A DNA stretch of 64,000 nucleotides. Source: Methylophilaceae bacterium 11. Its GTDB lineage: Bacteria > Pseudomonadota > Gammaproteobacteria > Burkholderiales > Methylophilaceae. Below the pieces are notes generated by a model. The model was not told where the DNA came from and did not search any database. It saw only the letters and a list, made by a program, of their open reading frames with translations. A program made the position numbers and the translations under genes. This document shows, piece after piece, positions 52,659 through 60,417 of the stretch; the first letter of the stretch is position 1, and each line of letters starts with the position of its first letter. Where the stretch lies: positions 1,426,001-1,490,000 of the forward strand of contig JCKJ01000001.1 of NCBI GenBank assembly GCA_000525025.1, read 5' to 3'.

Positions 52659-54116
52659 TTAAATCTGTTTTAAATCTAAAGTATCACGCTTTTTGTCATA
52701 CTCACGTATGGTTTTACTCAAAATATCCATGGTCGTCAGGAAATTAGAGGCTTTATCTAAGGTTTCTTTATATTCTTTTTCGTAGGTAGAATCAGCCACA
52801 ACACCACCGCCAGCATAAAAATGAATCTGCCCTGCAATAACCACGGCGGTACGAATAGCAATATTGATGTCCATATCCCCATCAAACCCAATATAGCCTA
52901 TCGCGCCACAATAAATGCCTCGCCTATGCGGCTCAAGCTCTTCTATGATTTCCATTGCACGCAATTTGGGCGCACCAGTAATTGATCCGCCAGGGAAGCA
53001 GCCACGCAGTAAATCCAAAGCTGTATAGCGATAATCCAATACGCCAGTGACGAAACTCACCAAGTGATGCACATTGGCAAAACTTTGCAGATTAAACAGC
53101 TTTTCAGCTTTGACACTACCGCGTTCACACACTTTGCCAATATCATTACGCAGCAAGTCAACAATCATGACATTTTCAGCGCGGTCTTTCAGGCTCGTCA
53201 CTAACTCAATCGCACTTTGCAGATCTTTATCAGGGTCTTCAAATCGAGGGCGTGTACCTTTAATTGGGCGTGTTTCCACTTGCTGACCAATCAGTTGCAA
53301 AAAACGCTCCGGTGAGGCCGACAGCACTTGTAAGGACTGCTGGTTACCAAAGCTTAAATCCATATATGCCATAAACGGCGCTGGACTAATTGCTCTTAAA
53401 GTGCGGTAGCACTGCCAGCTATCGCCGTCAATTTCAGCAGAAAAGCGTTGTGCCAAATTGACTTGGTAGCAATCCCCTTCTTGAATATAGTGCTGCACTT
53501 GCTTAAACGCTTGCTCGTATGTTTCTGCGTTAAAGTTTGAGCGCACTGCAGACGTAACTTGAAAGGTAGCAGTTTCCTCATGTGCGGCTTGCTCACACAG
53601 CGCGCACAATGTATGCCAAACATCATTGCTGGTATAAAACTGATGTGAGACGATATGCGTAGTCTTAGCACGGTGATCCACCACAATCGCCCAATCGTAA
53701 ATACCCACCATCATTTCCGGCATTTGTGTGTCATTGGCGGCAATACTAGGCAATTGCTCAATGCGTCGCCCTAAATCATAAGAAAAATAACCTAGAGCAC
53801 CACCGGTAAATGGGTAATCACTATGCGCACTGGGCGTGCGTTGTAGCGCTTGCTTAACCAAAGTAAACGGGTCTTCTTCAGAAATGGTTTGTTTGCCCGC
53901 ATGTTCAACCACCGTTTGCGACCCTGTGGTGACAAAGGTCATGGCCGGGTCTGCAACTAATATGTCATAGCGCCCAAACTGACTCGCCGGCAATTGGGTG
54001 TCTGCGTGCAACATTTGTGCGCTGTCTAAGAACATCGGCCAGCGCATATGCTTAATGCGTGCAAATAATTGTGCACTGTCGTGCTGATAAGGCAGTGCAT
54101 GTTGAATTAACGCCAT
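52659..54116 (-). CDS. pabB: aminodeoxychorismate synthase component I
   Basis: A 485-residue chorismate-using enzyme for p-aminobenzoate, a precursor of folate and of tetrahydromethanopterin. The Lys-containing PIKGTRPRFEDPDKD motif (TrpE has PIAGT), ENVMIVDLLRNDIGKVCERGSV, and GGSITGAPKLRAMEIIEELEPHRRGIYCGAIGY are classic. Translation begins 1 nt after the mfnF-like stop. The gene order with mfn genes is typical of methylotroph H4MPT clusters. Confidence 0.93.
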   Translation of the reverse strand: MALIQHALPYQHDSAQLFARIKHMRWPMFLDSAQMLHADTQLPASQFGRYDILVADPAMTFVTTGSQTVVEHAGKQTISEEDPFTLVKQALQRTPSAHSDYPFTGGALGYFSYDLGRRIEQLPSIAANDTQMPEMMVGIYDWAIVVDHRAKTTHIVSHQFYTSNDVWHTLCALCEQAAHEETATFQVTSAVRSNFNAETYEQAFKQVQHYIQEGDCYQVNLAQRFSAEIDGDSWQCYRTLRAISPAPFMAYMDLSFGNQQSLQVLSASPERFLQLIGQQVETRPIKGTRPRFEDPDKDLQSAIELVTSLKDRAENVMIVDLLRNDIGKVCERGSVKAEKLFNLQSFANVHHLVSFVTGVLDYRYTALDLLRGCFPGGSITGAPKLRAMEIIEELEPHRRGIYCGAIGYIGFDGDMDINIAIRTAVVIAGQIHFYAGGGVVADSTYEKEYKETLDKASNFLTTMDILSKTIREYDKKRDTLDLKQI

Positions 54117-54117
54117 G

Positions 54118-55140
54118 CTATGCCGCCAATCTCGCTACTGCATAAGCAGGAAAGCAATTAACGGCTTGTTGATGCGTAGTTGCATCTTTAGCTTGCACCA
54201 ACTGCGCGCCATGAATAAACGGACGTTGTAATTCGTCAGCAAGCTCACGACACAAAAGCGTACCGATGCCCACGCCGACTATGGGGACAATGGCATCGGT
54301 AAGATGTGCATTCAATGCTGTCATGATTAGGTTCTTTTGTGTTTGTTTAAACTGCTGTGCAAGTGTTTTCCAATCAGTTAAGGTAGCATCTTCCACATCG
54401 TGGCCAATCATGCGCGCTAGCCGTCTTGCCGTGCTCAGAGGGGACCGATCTTTGCCATCGGCTGTCTCTGCCAAGTCCACCTCTGCTGGCAACTGCTCCA
54501 ATAAGCGGTACACATCTGCACTGGTTGCAAAGTACTCAGCGGCCACGTAGTAACTGCGGTGATTAAACATAATGGTTGGACCCAGCGCCATGAGTGGTGT
54601 TCTCACAATACCAGTATAAATTAAGCCATGGCGCGCCATCCTTTGTGCATCCGTATATCCCACATCCAGCAAGCCATGCTGCTGAATCGGAATAACGTCA
54701 GTGGTGGTACTGCCAATATCCACAAACAAACCATCCGCTACTGTCTGTGCAATAAACGCTGCACTGGCATGCCAATTCATGGAAGCTATAGCGCCCGTGT
54801 TAGATTCTACCTCAGTGTAGGATAACCAACCCGTTTCTCCCGCATAAAATCTAGCATCCGCGCCCAACTGCGCATGCACTACCCTAGCAATCTCGCACAC
54901 ACCAGTATGGCGATTGGGAAAGTAATCCACCAACTCCCCAGTCATGGTTACTGCAGACACCACATTGGACGGTAACAATGCTTGTATCTGTGCCATCGAC
55001 TGCACCAGCTCTTGTGGCCCACGCCACAGTGGGCAAGCCAGTTGATATACCTGATGCGCCAGCCCCTGCGCATCAACCAATGCAGCCTTGATATGCGCCC
55101 CACCAATATCCCAGCCGATTGTATAGTTATCTTTACACAT
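54118..55140 (-). CDS. mfnF: MfnF-like H4MPT-linked C1 transfer pathway protein
   Basis: A 340-residue ASKHA/hydantoinase-A-like protein. It has phosphate-1 motif YTIGWDIGGAHIKAALVDAQG at the N-terminus, LFVDIGSTTTDVIPIQQHG as phosphate-2, and IVGVGIGTLLCRELA near the end. The family is known as H4MPT-linked C1 transfer pathway protein; the archaeal member MfnF couples tyramine-glutamate to the furan in methanofuran synthesis. It overlaps the mfnD-like gene by 8 nt. Confidence 0.82.
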   Translation of the reverse strand: MCKDNYTIGWDIGGAHIKAALVDAQGLAHQVYQLACPLWRGPQELVQSMAQIQALLPSNVVSAVTMTGELVDYFPNRHTGVCEIARVVHAQLGADARFYAGETGWLSYTEVESNTGAIASMNWHASAAFIAQTVADGLFVDIGSTTTDVIPIQQHGLLDVGYTDAQRMARHGLIYTGIVRTPLMALGPTIMFNHRSYYVAAEYFATSADVYRLLEQLPAEVDLAETADGKDRSPLSTARRLARMIGHDVEDATLTDWKTLAQQFKQTQKNLIMTALNAHLTDAIVPIVGVGIGTLLCRELADELQRPFIHGAQLVQAKDATTHQQAVNCFPAYAVARLAA

Positions 55141-56140
55141 AAAACTCTATTTGCTCTCGTTTGATGTCTGGCATTGAAAACGTAGGTGCCAGCATGGCAT
55201 CCATCACCATAGCCGCAGGGTTGCACCCTATGGCTTGGTGCAAGTGTACGTAACTTGTAGTTAAACGCGGGTTGACTTCAACAATCGTTACCCCTCTCGC
55301 CGTTTGCGTATCTAGCAATAGGTCCACCCCAAAATACCCGATCAAGCCAGGTACGGCAGCCTTAATGTCGTTTGCCAGCAATTTCAATTGTGGCCAATAA
55401 GCGCTAGCGCCATTGATCCTGCCGCCGGTATAGCTTAGCTTTCCATCCTGCAACAGCATCCATTGTAAATTACAACTCAACACCACCACCTCATCTTTTA
55501 ACCCCAACACACAAATACTCGCAGGCTTACCCGAGATATAAGGCTGAATCACATGTGTTTGCTGGCGCTGCTTGTCTTGAGTAAACCAAGTTTCAAGTGC
55601 AGCCATTTGATTAAATACATAGGTAGATGCGCACCCTGCACCATCATTCGGCTTAACTACCCAAGCTGGGTTGGCATCTGGAATCCATTCCGAAAAAAAA
55701 TAAGTAGGGATGACTGGCAAATTAGCACGCCCTAATACTTGCGCGGTAAGGTGTTTTTGACTCGTTACGCGAATCGCTTCCGGAACGGGGCCGATCCAGC
55801 GCACTTGCAGGCTATGCGCCATCTCCGCCAATTGATACAAAATACCATCTGTCTCTGGTGCAACAACCCACACAGCATCAGCCTCAGCCATGCATTCACG
55901 CCAAATTTCCCATACATCGCAGTGACCGTCCACAGCAATGCTGCGCACCTTTGCATGAACGGGTGAAACACGACTGTCGTAGGTGGTCACTAACTGCCAG
56001 CCCTCAAGTTGGTCAAGGTCTCTCAGCAATGCATCTCGCATCAACATACCCTCTTGGGCCAAACTCTCTGGCAATGCAGCCCCCACAAAGCCACCGCCAG
56101 TGATAAACTCACATACAAATAAAGTTTGTTGTGATTTCAT
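55133..56140 (-). CDS. mfnD: ATP-grasp ligase, MfnD-like (tyramine-glutamate ligase type)
   Basis: About 335 residues with an ATP-grasp fold: VTSQKHLTAQVLGRANLPVIPTYFF, AWVVKPNDGAGCASTYVF, and GVTIVEVNPRLTTSYVHLHQAIG near the C-terminus. In this neighbourhood it most likely makes the gamma-glutamyl bond in the methanofuran analogue. ATG 56140 (MKSQQTLFVCEFITGGG) begins the family N-terminus; a longer frame from 56194 adds residues without similarity. It starts a minus-strand operon (mfnD-mfnF-pabB-mfnE) and is divergent from the HisA-like gene. Confidence 0.78.
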   Translation of the reverse strand: MKSQQTLFVCEFITGGGFVGAALPESLAQEGMLMRDALLRDLDQLEGWQLVTTYDSRVSPVHAKVRSIAVDGHCDVWEIWRECMAEADAVWVVAPETDGILYQLAEMAHSLQVRWIGPVPEAIRVTSQKHLTAQVLGRANLPVIPTYFFSEWIPDANPAWVVKPNDGAGCASTYVFNQMAALETWFTQDKQRQQTHVIQPYISGKPASICVLGLKDEVVVLSCNLQWMLLQDGKLSYTGGRINGASAYWPQLKLLANDIKAAVPGLIGYFGVDLLLDTQTARGVTIVEVNPRLTTSYVHLHQAIGCNPAAMVMDAMLAPTFSMPDIKREQIEFYV

Positions 56141-56141
56141 T

Positions 56142-56876
56142 GTGCATATTATTCCTGTGATTGATTTACTGAATGGTGTTGTTGTACACGCCAAGCAAGG
56201 GCAGCGCCATCAGTATCAACCGATTCAGTCGTCACTCACCGCCTCTACCAAGCCGCTAGATATTGTAAAGGCTTTTAGAGATATTTATACGTTTGACACG
56301 CTCTACATTGCCGATTTAAATGCAATACAACACCTGCTGGGTACACCTAGCAATCATCGTCCCATTATTGATAATATCCTTGAGACATTCCCCGACCTAA
56401 CGATTTGGATCGATGCCGGCATACAACAAGCAAGTGATGTGCAGTCTTGGCATCATCCTAGGGTAAAGTCGATCATTGGCACAGAGAATATGCGGCAGAT
56501 GGATGACTACTTGGCCATTGCACAGGGATATTCTGAGCATATTGTGCTATCGCTAGACTTTATGCCAAATGGCTACCAAGGTCCTAGCGCACTTCTGCAG
56601 CAACATCAGGATTGGCCCCAAGATGTCATTGTGATGACACTGAATCAGGTAGGCGCGCAATCGGGTGTCGATATCGCCACGCTCAACAAAGTTATCCGCT
56701 TGGCTAACAAACAGCGCATTTACGCTGCCGGTGGCGTACGCAATACGCAGGACTTGGCACAACTAAGCACCATGCATGTCCATGGCGCCTTGATTGCCAC
56801 AGCATTACATAGCCAACACATCACTGGTGCAGACCTATGTGCACTCCATAGTGTGGATGCAAAAAAGCCCGAGTAA
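56142..56876 (+). CDS. HisA/HisF-related TIM-barrel protein of the C1 cluster
   Basis: A 244-residue protein when started at GTG 56142 (VHIIPVIDLLNGVVVHAKQGQR). It has the HisA-type barrel motifs WIDAGIQQASDV and YAAGGVRNTQDLAQL but is not the histidine enzyme itself. Such HisA-related genes accompany H4MPT/methanofuran gene clusters in methylotrophs and archaea. Upstream in-frame sequence to 55983 is antisense to mfnD and not similar to the family. The start lies 1 nt from the divergent mfnD start, so its promoter must be inside mfnD or its start differs from the one given. Confidence 0.75.
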   Translation: MHIIPVIDLLNGVVVHAKQGQRHQYQPIQSSLTASTKPLDIVKAFRDIYTFDTLYIADLNAIQHLLGTPSNHRPIIDNILETFPDLTIWIDAGIQQASDVQSWHHPRVKSIIGTENMRQMDDYLAIAQGYSEHIVLSLDFMPNGYQGPSALLQQHQDWPQDVIVMTLNQVGAQSGVDIATLNKVIRLANKQRIYAAGGVRNTQDLAQLSTMHVHGALIATALHSQHITGADLCALHSVDAKKPE

Positions 56877-56889
56877 GCTCGGGCTTTTT
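56861..56889. terminator. bidirectional terminator between the HisA-like gene and phi
   Basis: A GCCCGAG/CTCGGGC stem is extended by A6/T5 runs, with the stop codon of the HisA-like gene in the loop. It terminates both convergent transcripts. Confidence 0.9.
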
Positions 56890-56917
56890 AATACGACAAA
56901 CCGTTGATGACAAGCGA

Positions 56918-57457
56918 TTACTCTAAGTTCGCATGAATCGCGCGCATACCTTCTTCGGTTAAATCTTTAGCAAAAATCAAATCAGCAATCGCCGCTTCGA
57001 GGAATACTAATGTTGAAAGCTCAAATTGTGAGCCCATCGGCATGCCTTTAGTGAGTGGGAAACTGCTATCGTTACCAATTTGAACTACTAAATCAGCAAC
57101 ATCCGCCATGGCAGATGATTTTTTCATTGAAATCACCACTAGTTTTGCGCCCACAGATTTAGCTTTTTTAACGAATGGCAATAGTGTTTCCGTGCCGCCA
57201 GAGCCAGAAACCAACACCAATAAATCGCCTGCTTTAATGGCAGGCGTCACGACTTCACCAATCATACTGACGTTATACCCTGCATGCACTAAACGCATGG
57301 CAAAAAAACGTGATACCAATAGTGAACGACCTGCGCCACCAATGAATGTACGACCAGCTTCTTCAACCAGTTTCAAAAGCTCAGCAGCTTTAGAATTGTC
57401 TGTTTCTGACAGGATGCTAGTTAATTTATTTAAAATCAATGACTGACTATTGCTCAT
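56918..57457 (-). CDS. hxlB: 6-phospho-3-hexuloisomerase (RuMP pathway)
   Basis: A 179-residue SIS-domain isomerase that converts hexulose 6-phosphate to fructose 6-phosphate in the ribulose monophosphate cycle. It has GGAGRSLLVSRFFAMRLVHAGYNVSMIGEVVTPAI, LVSGSGGTETLLPFVKKAKSVGAKLVVIS, and a C-terminal PMGSQFELSTLVFLEAAIADLI, all typical of PHI. A terminator-like hairpin separates it from hps, so it may have its own promoter. Confidence 0.95.
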   Translation of the reverse strand: MSNSQSLILNKLTSILSETDNSKAAELLKLVEEAGRTFIGGAGRSLLVSRFFAMRLVHAGYNVSMIGEVVTPAIKAGDLLVLVSGSGGTETLLPFVKKAKSVGAKLVVISMKKSSAMADVADLVVQIGNDSSFPLTKGMPMGSQFELSTLVFLEAAIADLIFAKDLTEEGMRAIHANLE

Positions 57458-57501
57458 AATATTTCCTTATTTAGTCTAGGCTTACGCGCCACAATTAGAT
57501 A

Positions 57502-57535
57502 AAAAAGCCCGACACATTGCTGAGTCGGGCTTTTT
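57502..57535. terminator. terminator between hps and phi
   Basis: A stem GCCCGAC / GTCGGGC with flanking A6 and T5 tracts lies in the 130-nt gap between hps and phi. Read on the minus strand it would end hps transcription before phi. Confidence 0.85.
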
Positions 57536-57587
57536 AAAACTCACATCAATAATTGCTTATTGACACAGCGTTTAATTTAAAAGGCAA

Positions 57588-58220
57588 TTAAGCGTGAGCG
57601 ATTTTTGTGATTTCTGCAGCAGAAGCAGCAGGATCAGCAGCACCGTAGATAGCAGCACCAGCAACGATGATAGTCGCGCCTGCATCACGTACTTGAGCAG
57701 CTGTAGCAGCTTTAACGCCACCAGCAACTGAGATCTCAACACCTAAGTTCAAACCAGAAACCAATGCTAAGTCAGCAAATGGTGTTTGGCCAGCAGCTTG
57801 TTGGTCTAAACCAGTGTGCACGCCAATGATGTGTGCGCCTAATTTAGCAACTTCTTGTGTGCGTGCTTTTTTGTCAGCAACGTTGATCAGGTCAACTTGT
57901 GCTTTTTTGCCGTATTTGTTAGCAACGTCGATTACACCTTTGATTGTACCTATATCTGCAACGCCTAATACAGTCACGATGTCTGCACCAGCTTTGTAGA
58001 ATGGCTCAGCTTCGTAGAAGCCAGCGTCCATTGTTTTCAAGTCAACTAAGATTTGGTTGTTTGGGAATTTAGCACGTAATGTTTCTACCAATTTGATACC
58101 GTTATGCTTAATGCATGGTGTACCGATTTCTAAGATGTCTACGTGTGGAGCAACTGTAGCTGCTAATGCAACTGTTGCGTCGAAATCTAGTGAATCTAAT
58201 GCCATTTGGGTTTTAGCCAT
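57588..58220 (-). CDS. hxlA: 3-hexulose-6-phosphate synthase (RuMP pathway)
   Basis: A 210-residue enzyme of the orotidine-decarboxylase fold that condenses formaldehyde with ribulose 5-phosphate. It has the catalytic DLKTMD (DxKxxD) box, QMALDSLDFDATVALA at the N-terminus and EISVAGGVKAATAAQVRDAGATIIVAGAAIYG at the phosphate-binding end. ATG 58220 with GGAG upstream is the best start; a TTG-like upstream extension to 58232 is less likely. Together with phi and tal it forms the RuMP assimilation block. Confidence 0.96.
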   Translation of the reverse strand: MAKTQMALDSLDFDATVALAATVAPHVDILEIGTPCIKHNGIKLVETLRAKFPNNQILVDLKTMDAGFYEAEPFYKAGADIVTVLGVADIGTIKGVIDVANKYGKKAQVDLINVADKKARTQEVAKLGAHIIGVHTGLDQQAAGQTPFADLALVSGLNLGVEISVAGGVKAATAAQVRDAGATIIVAGAAIYGAADPAASAAEITKIAHA

Positions 58221-58349
58221 GGTTTTCTCCAAAGTTAATAAATATGTTTTTCTAAAATGCTAATTTCTAGCGAATTACAGAATTTAAGCAGGACGCTCAT
58301 GTTAAGTGCCCTGCTCAATTATGTCAATGTTAAAGCAGCTTAATTACAA

Positions 58350-58366
58350 CCATATGACCCATATGG
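58350..58366. promoter_or_regulatory. inverted repeat in the tal-hps gap
   Basis: CCATATG-ACC-CATATGG, a perfect 7-3-7 inverted repeat 130 nt upstream of hps and 23 nt after the tal stop. It may be an operator for hps or the 3' end of tal mRNA. There is no T-run for a clear terminator. Confidence 0.5.
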
Positions 58367-58389
58367 GAATGGTTTAATTCCCGCGAAAC

Positions 58390-59340
58390 TTATAGTTTTG
58401 CGCTTAAAGCAGCCTCTAGTTTGTTTTGATCAGCAACAAAGCCACGAATGCCTTCTGCTAATTTTTCTGTTGCCATTGGATCTTGATTTAATTCAAAACG
58501 GAACTGTTCTTCAGTCATTTTAGCTGGGGCTTCTTTTGTTTTGCCGCCATCTTTTAATACTTGTACTAAAGTACCTTCAGTCGCTGCCAAATCTTGCAAT
58601 AAGTTTGGTGAAACTGTTAAGCGGTCACAACCAGCCAAAGCGATCAACTCGCCAGTATTACGGAATGAAGCGCCCATGACTACAGTTTTATATCCGTGCT
58701 CTTTGTAGTATTGGTAGATCGCGCGCACTGAAACTACACCTGGGTCTGTTTCTTGTGTGTATGTTTCACCAGTTTTAGCCTTGTACCAGTCTAAGATACG
58801 GCCAACGAATGGAGAGATTAAGAATACGCCAGCTTCTGCACATGCACGCGCTTGGCCGAAACCGAATAACAATGTGAGATTACATTGGATGCCTTCTTTT
58901 TCTAAGATTTCACCCGCTTTAATGCCCTCCCATGTAGAAGCTAATTTAATCAACACGCGGTCTTTGCTAATGCCTGATTCAGCGTAAAGGGCGATTAATT
59001 TACGGCCTTTAGCTACCATTGCATCTAGGTTGAATGACAAACGTGCGTCTACTTCTGTAGAGATACGGCCTGGTACTACTTTAGTGATTTCTGTACCGAT
59101 TAACACAGCTAATTTGTCAGCCGCGTTTTCGATTTGTTGCTCTTTTGAACCGCCTTGCGCTTTTGCATAAGCAATTGCAGTCTCAATCAATGGCGCATAT
59201 TCTGGGATTTGACTTGCTTTTAAAACAAGTGATGGATTGGTTGTTGCGTCCACAGGTTTAACGCTTTTGATTGCTTCCACGTCACCGGTATCGGCTACGA
59301 TTGTTGTCATTGCTTTAAGTTGGTCTAATAAATTTGCCAT
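58390..59340 (-). CDS. tal: transaldolase
   Basis: A 316-residue TalB-type enzyme of the regenerative part of the RuMP cycle. It has the Schiff-base Lys in [34 protein letters not shown] near the N-terminus, and [34 protein letters not shown] in the middle. A strong AGGAGGA Shine-Dalgarno sits right before the ATG. It lies upstream of hps in the same direction. Confidence 0.96.
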   Translation of the reverse strand: MANLLDQLKAMTTIVADTGDVEAIKSVKPVDATTNPSLVLKASQIPEYAPLIETAIAYAKAQGGSKEQQIENAADKLAVLIGTEITKVVPGRISTEVDARLSFNLDAMVAKGRKLIALYAESGISKDRVLIKLASTWEGIKAGEILEKEGIQCNLTLLFGFGQARACAEAGVFLISPFVGRILDWYKAKTGETYTQETDPGVVSVRAIYQYYKEHGYKTVVMGASFRNTGELIALAGCDRLTVSPNLLQDLAATEGTLVQVLKDGGKTKEAPAKMTEEQFRFELNQDPMATEKLAEGIRGFVADQNKLEAALSAKL

Positions 59341-59508
59341 TGCATCCTCCTAGAAAATTGCTTAACTTGATTGCGCCAAAAATTTAAGCTTAGCATTATA
59401 GCTTAATTTACCTAAGATGCATGGACAACTTACACAAGAAATAAAAGCAAATCCTAGCAGAGACAATTGAAAAACATTGTTAAGTGGCTTGTGTCGCTAT
59501 AACGCACC

Positions 59509-60399
59509 ATGAATAATGGCAACCATCATGAGAGTTTGGTGTGGTGTGTGATGTCAATCAGCGAAGACGATATTGCTAGCAATGCCCTTTCGTTACTTGG
59601 GGCCAGCAGCACTTGGGTGTTGGTGCGTCATCAATGGCTCATTGATAATATGCGTAGCATACTCACCGGCGAGCCCCCACCTCCACTTGAGCACCTCTAT
59701 GAATTTGACGTGATCATCCCCAAGGATTTGAAGCTTCCGGACAATCTGATTCTCAGCTTCTTAGAAGTCAAACACACACTAGAAACTTTATGGCATAACA
59801 CCGTCAAGGCTACACACCCCCTTTCAGGGAAAACCTTACTTGAGCAACTGGATCAATATCAGCTGCGTGCTCATCACTTTATGCAATCTACCAAAGAGGC
59901 TAATCAGCATTTGTGGCATGAATTCACCATGCGGGATTCGCTTACGGGCGCATGGTCAAGACTTACATTGCAGGCAAGTCTGACGCAAGAGCTTAAACGC
60001 CACAAGCGCTACCTTACACCATGTTCAATTGTGTTGTTGGATCAAAATAATTTCAAATCAATTAATGATTGCTGGGGACATGTTACTGGCGACCAAGTGT
60101 TGGCAAAAACAGCCAACATCATCGAAAACAACTTAAGAATTAATGATCAGTTATTCAGATATGGCGGTGATGAGTGGTTAGTGCTAATGCCAGCTACCAC
60201 TGCAGGGATTGCCGAAGCTGCCATGCGACGTATTAGTCAATTTGTGGAATCCCATGCGTTTCAATCCCCCTCTGGCGAAGTGTTTCATGCAGGATTTAGT
60301 TATGGCATAGCTGAATCAGCAAACTTCCCTAGTGTTGATGATTGGATATCTGCGGCAGATCGTGAATTGTATTCAAAAAAGCAGCGTTTAACCGCGTAA
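59509..60399 (+). CDS. diguanylate cyclase (GGDEF-type, motif GGDEW) with CZB-like sensor
   Basis: A 296-residue protein. The C-terminal GGDEF domain has RDSLTGAWSRLTL, IVLLDQNNFKSINDCWGHVTGD, and RYGGDEWLVLMP, where the usual Phe is Trp. It should make cyclic-di-GMP from GTP. The N-terminal about 125 residues match the helical pattern of the chemoreceptor zinc-binding (CZB) region of DgcZ (VRHQWLIDNMRS, EHLYEF, VKHTLETLW, LRAHHF), but the CZB Cys is not seen. ATG 59509 and 59551 (MSISEDD) are both possible starts. Confidence 0.82.
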   Translation: MNNGNHHESLVWCVMSISEDDIASNALSLLGASSTWVLVRHQWLIDNMRSILTGEPPPPLEHLYEFDVIIPKDLKLPDNLILSFLEVKHTLETLWHNTVKATHPLSGKTLLEQLDQYQLRAHHFMQSTKEANQHLWHEFTMRDSLTGAWSRLTLQASLTQELKRHKRYLTPCSIVLLDQNNFKSINDCWGHVTGDQVLAKTANIIENNLRINDQLFRYGGDEWLVLMPATTAGIAEAAMRRISQFVESHAFQSPSGEVFHAGFSYGIAESANFPSVDDWISAADRELYSKKQRLTA

Positions 60400-60417
60400 A
60401 AGCACCGCCTACATGCA

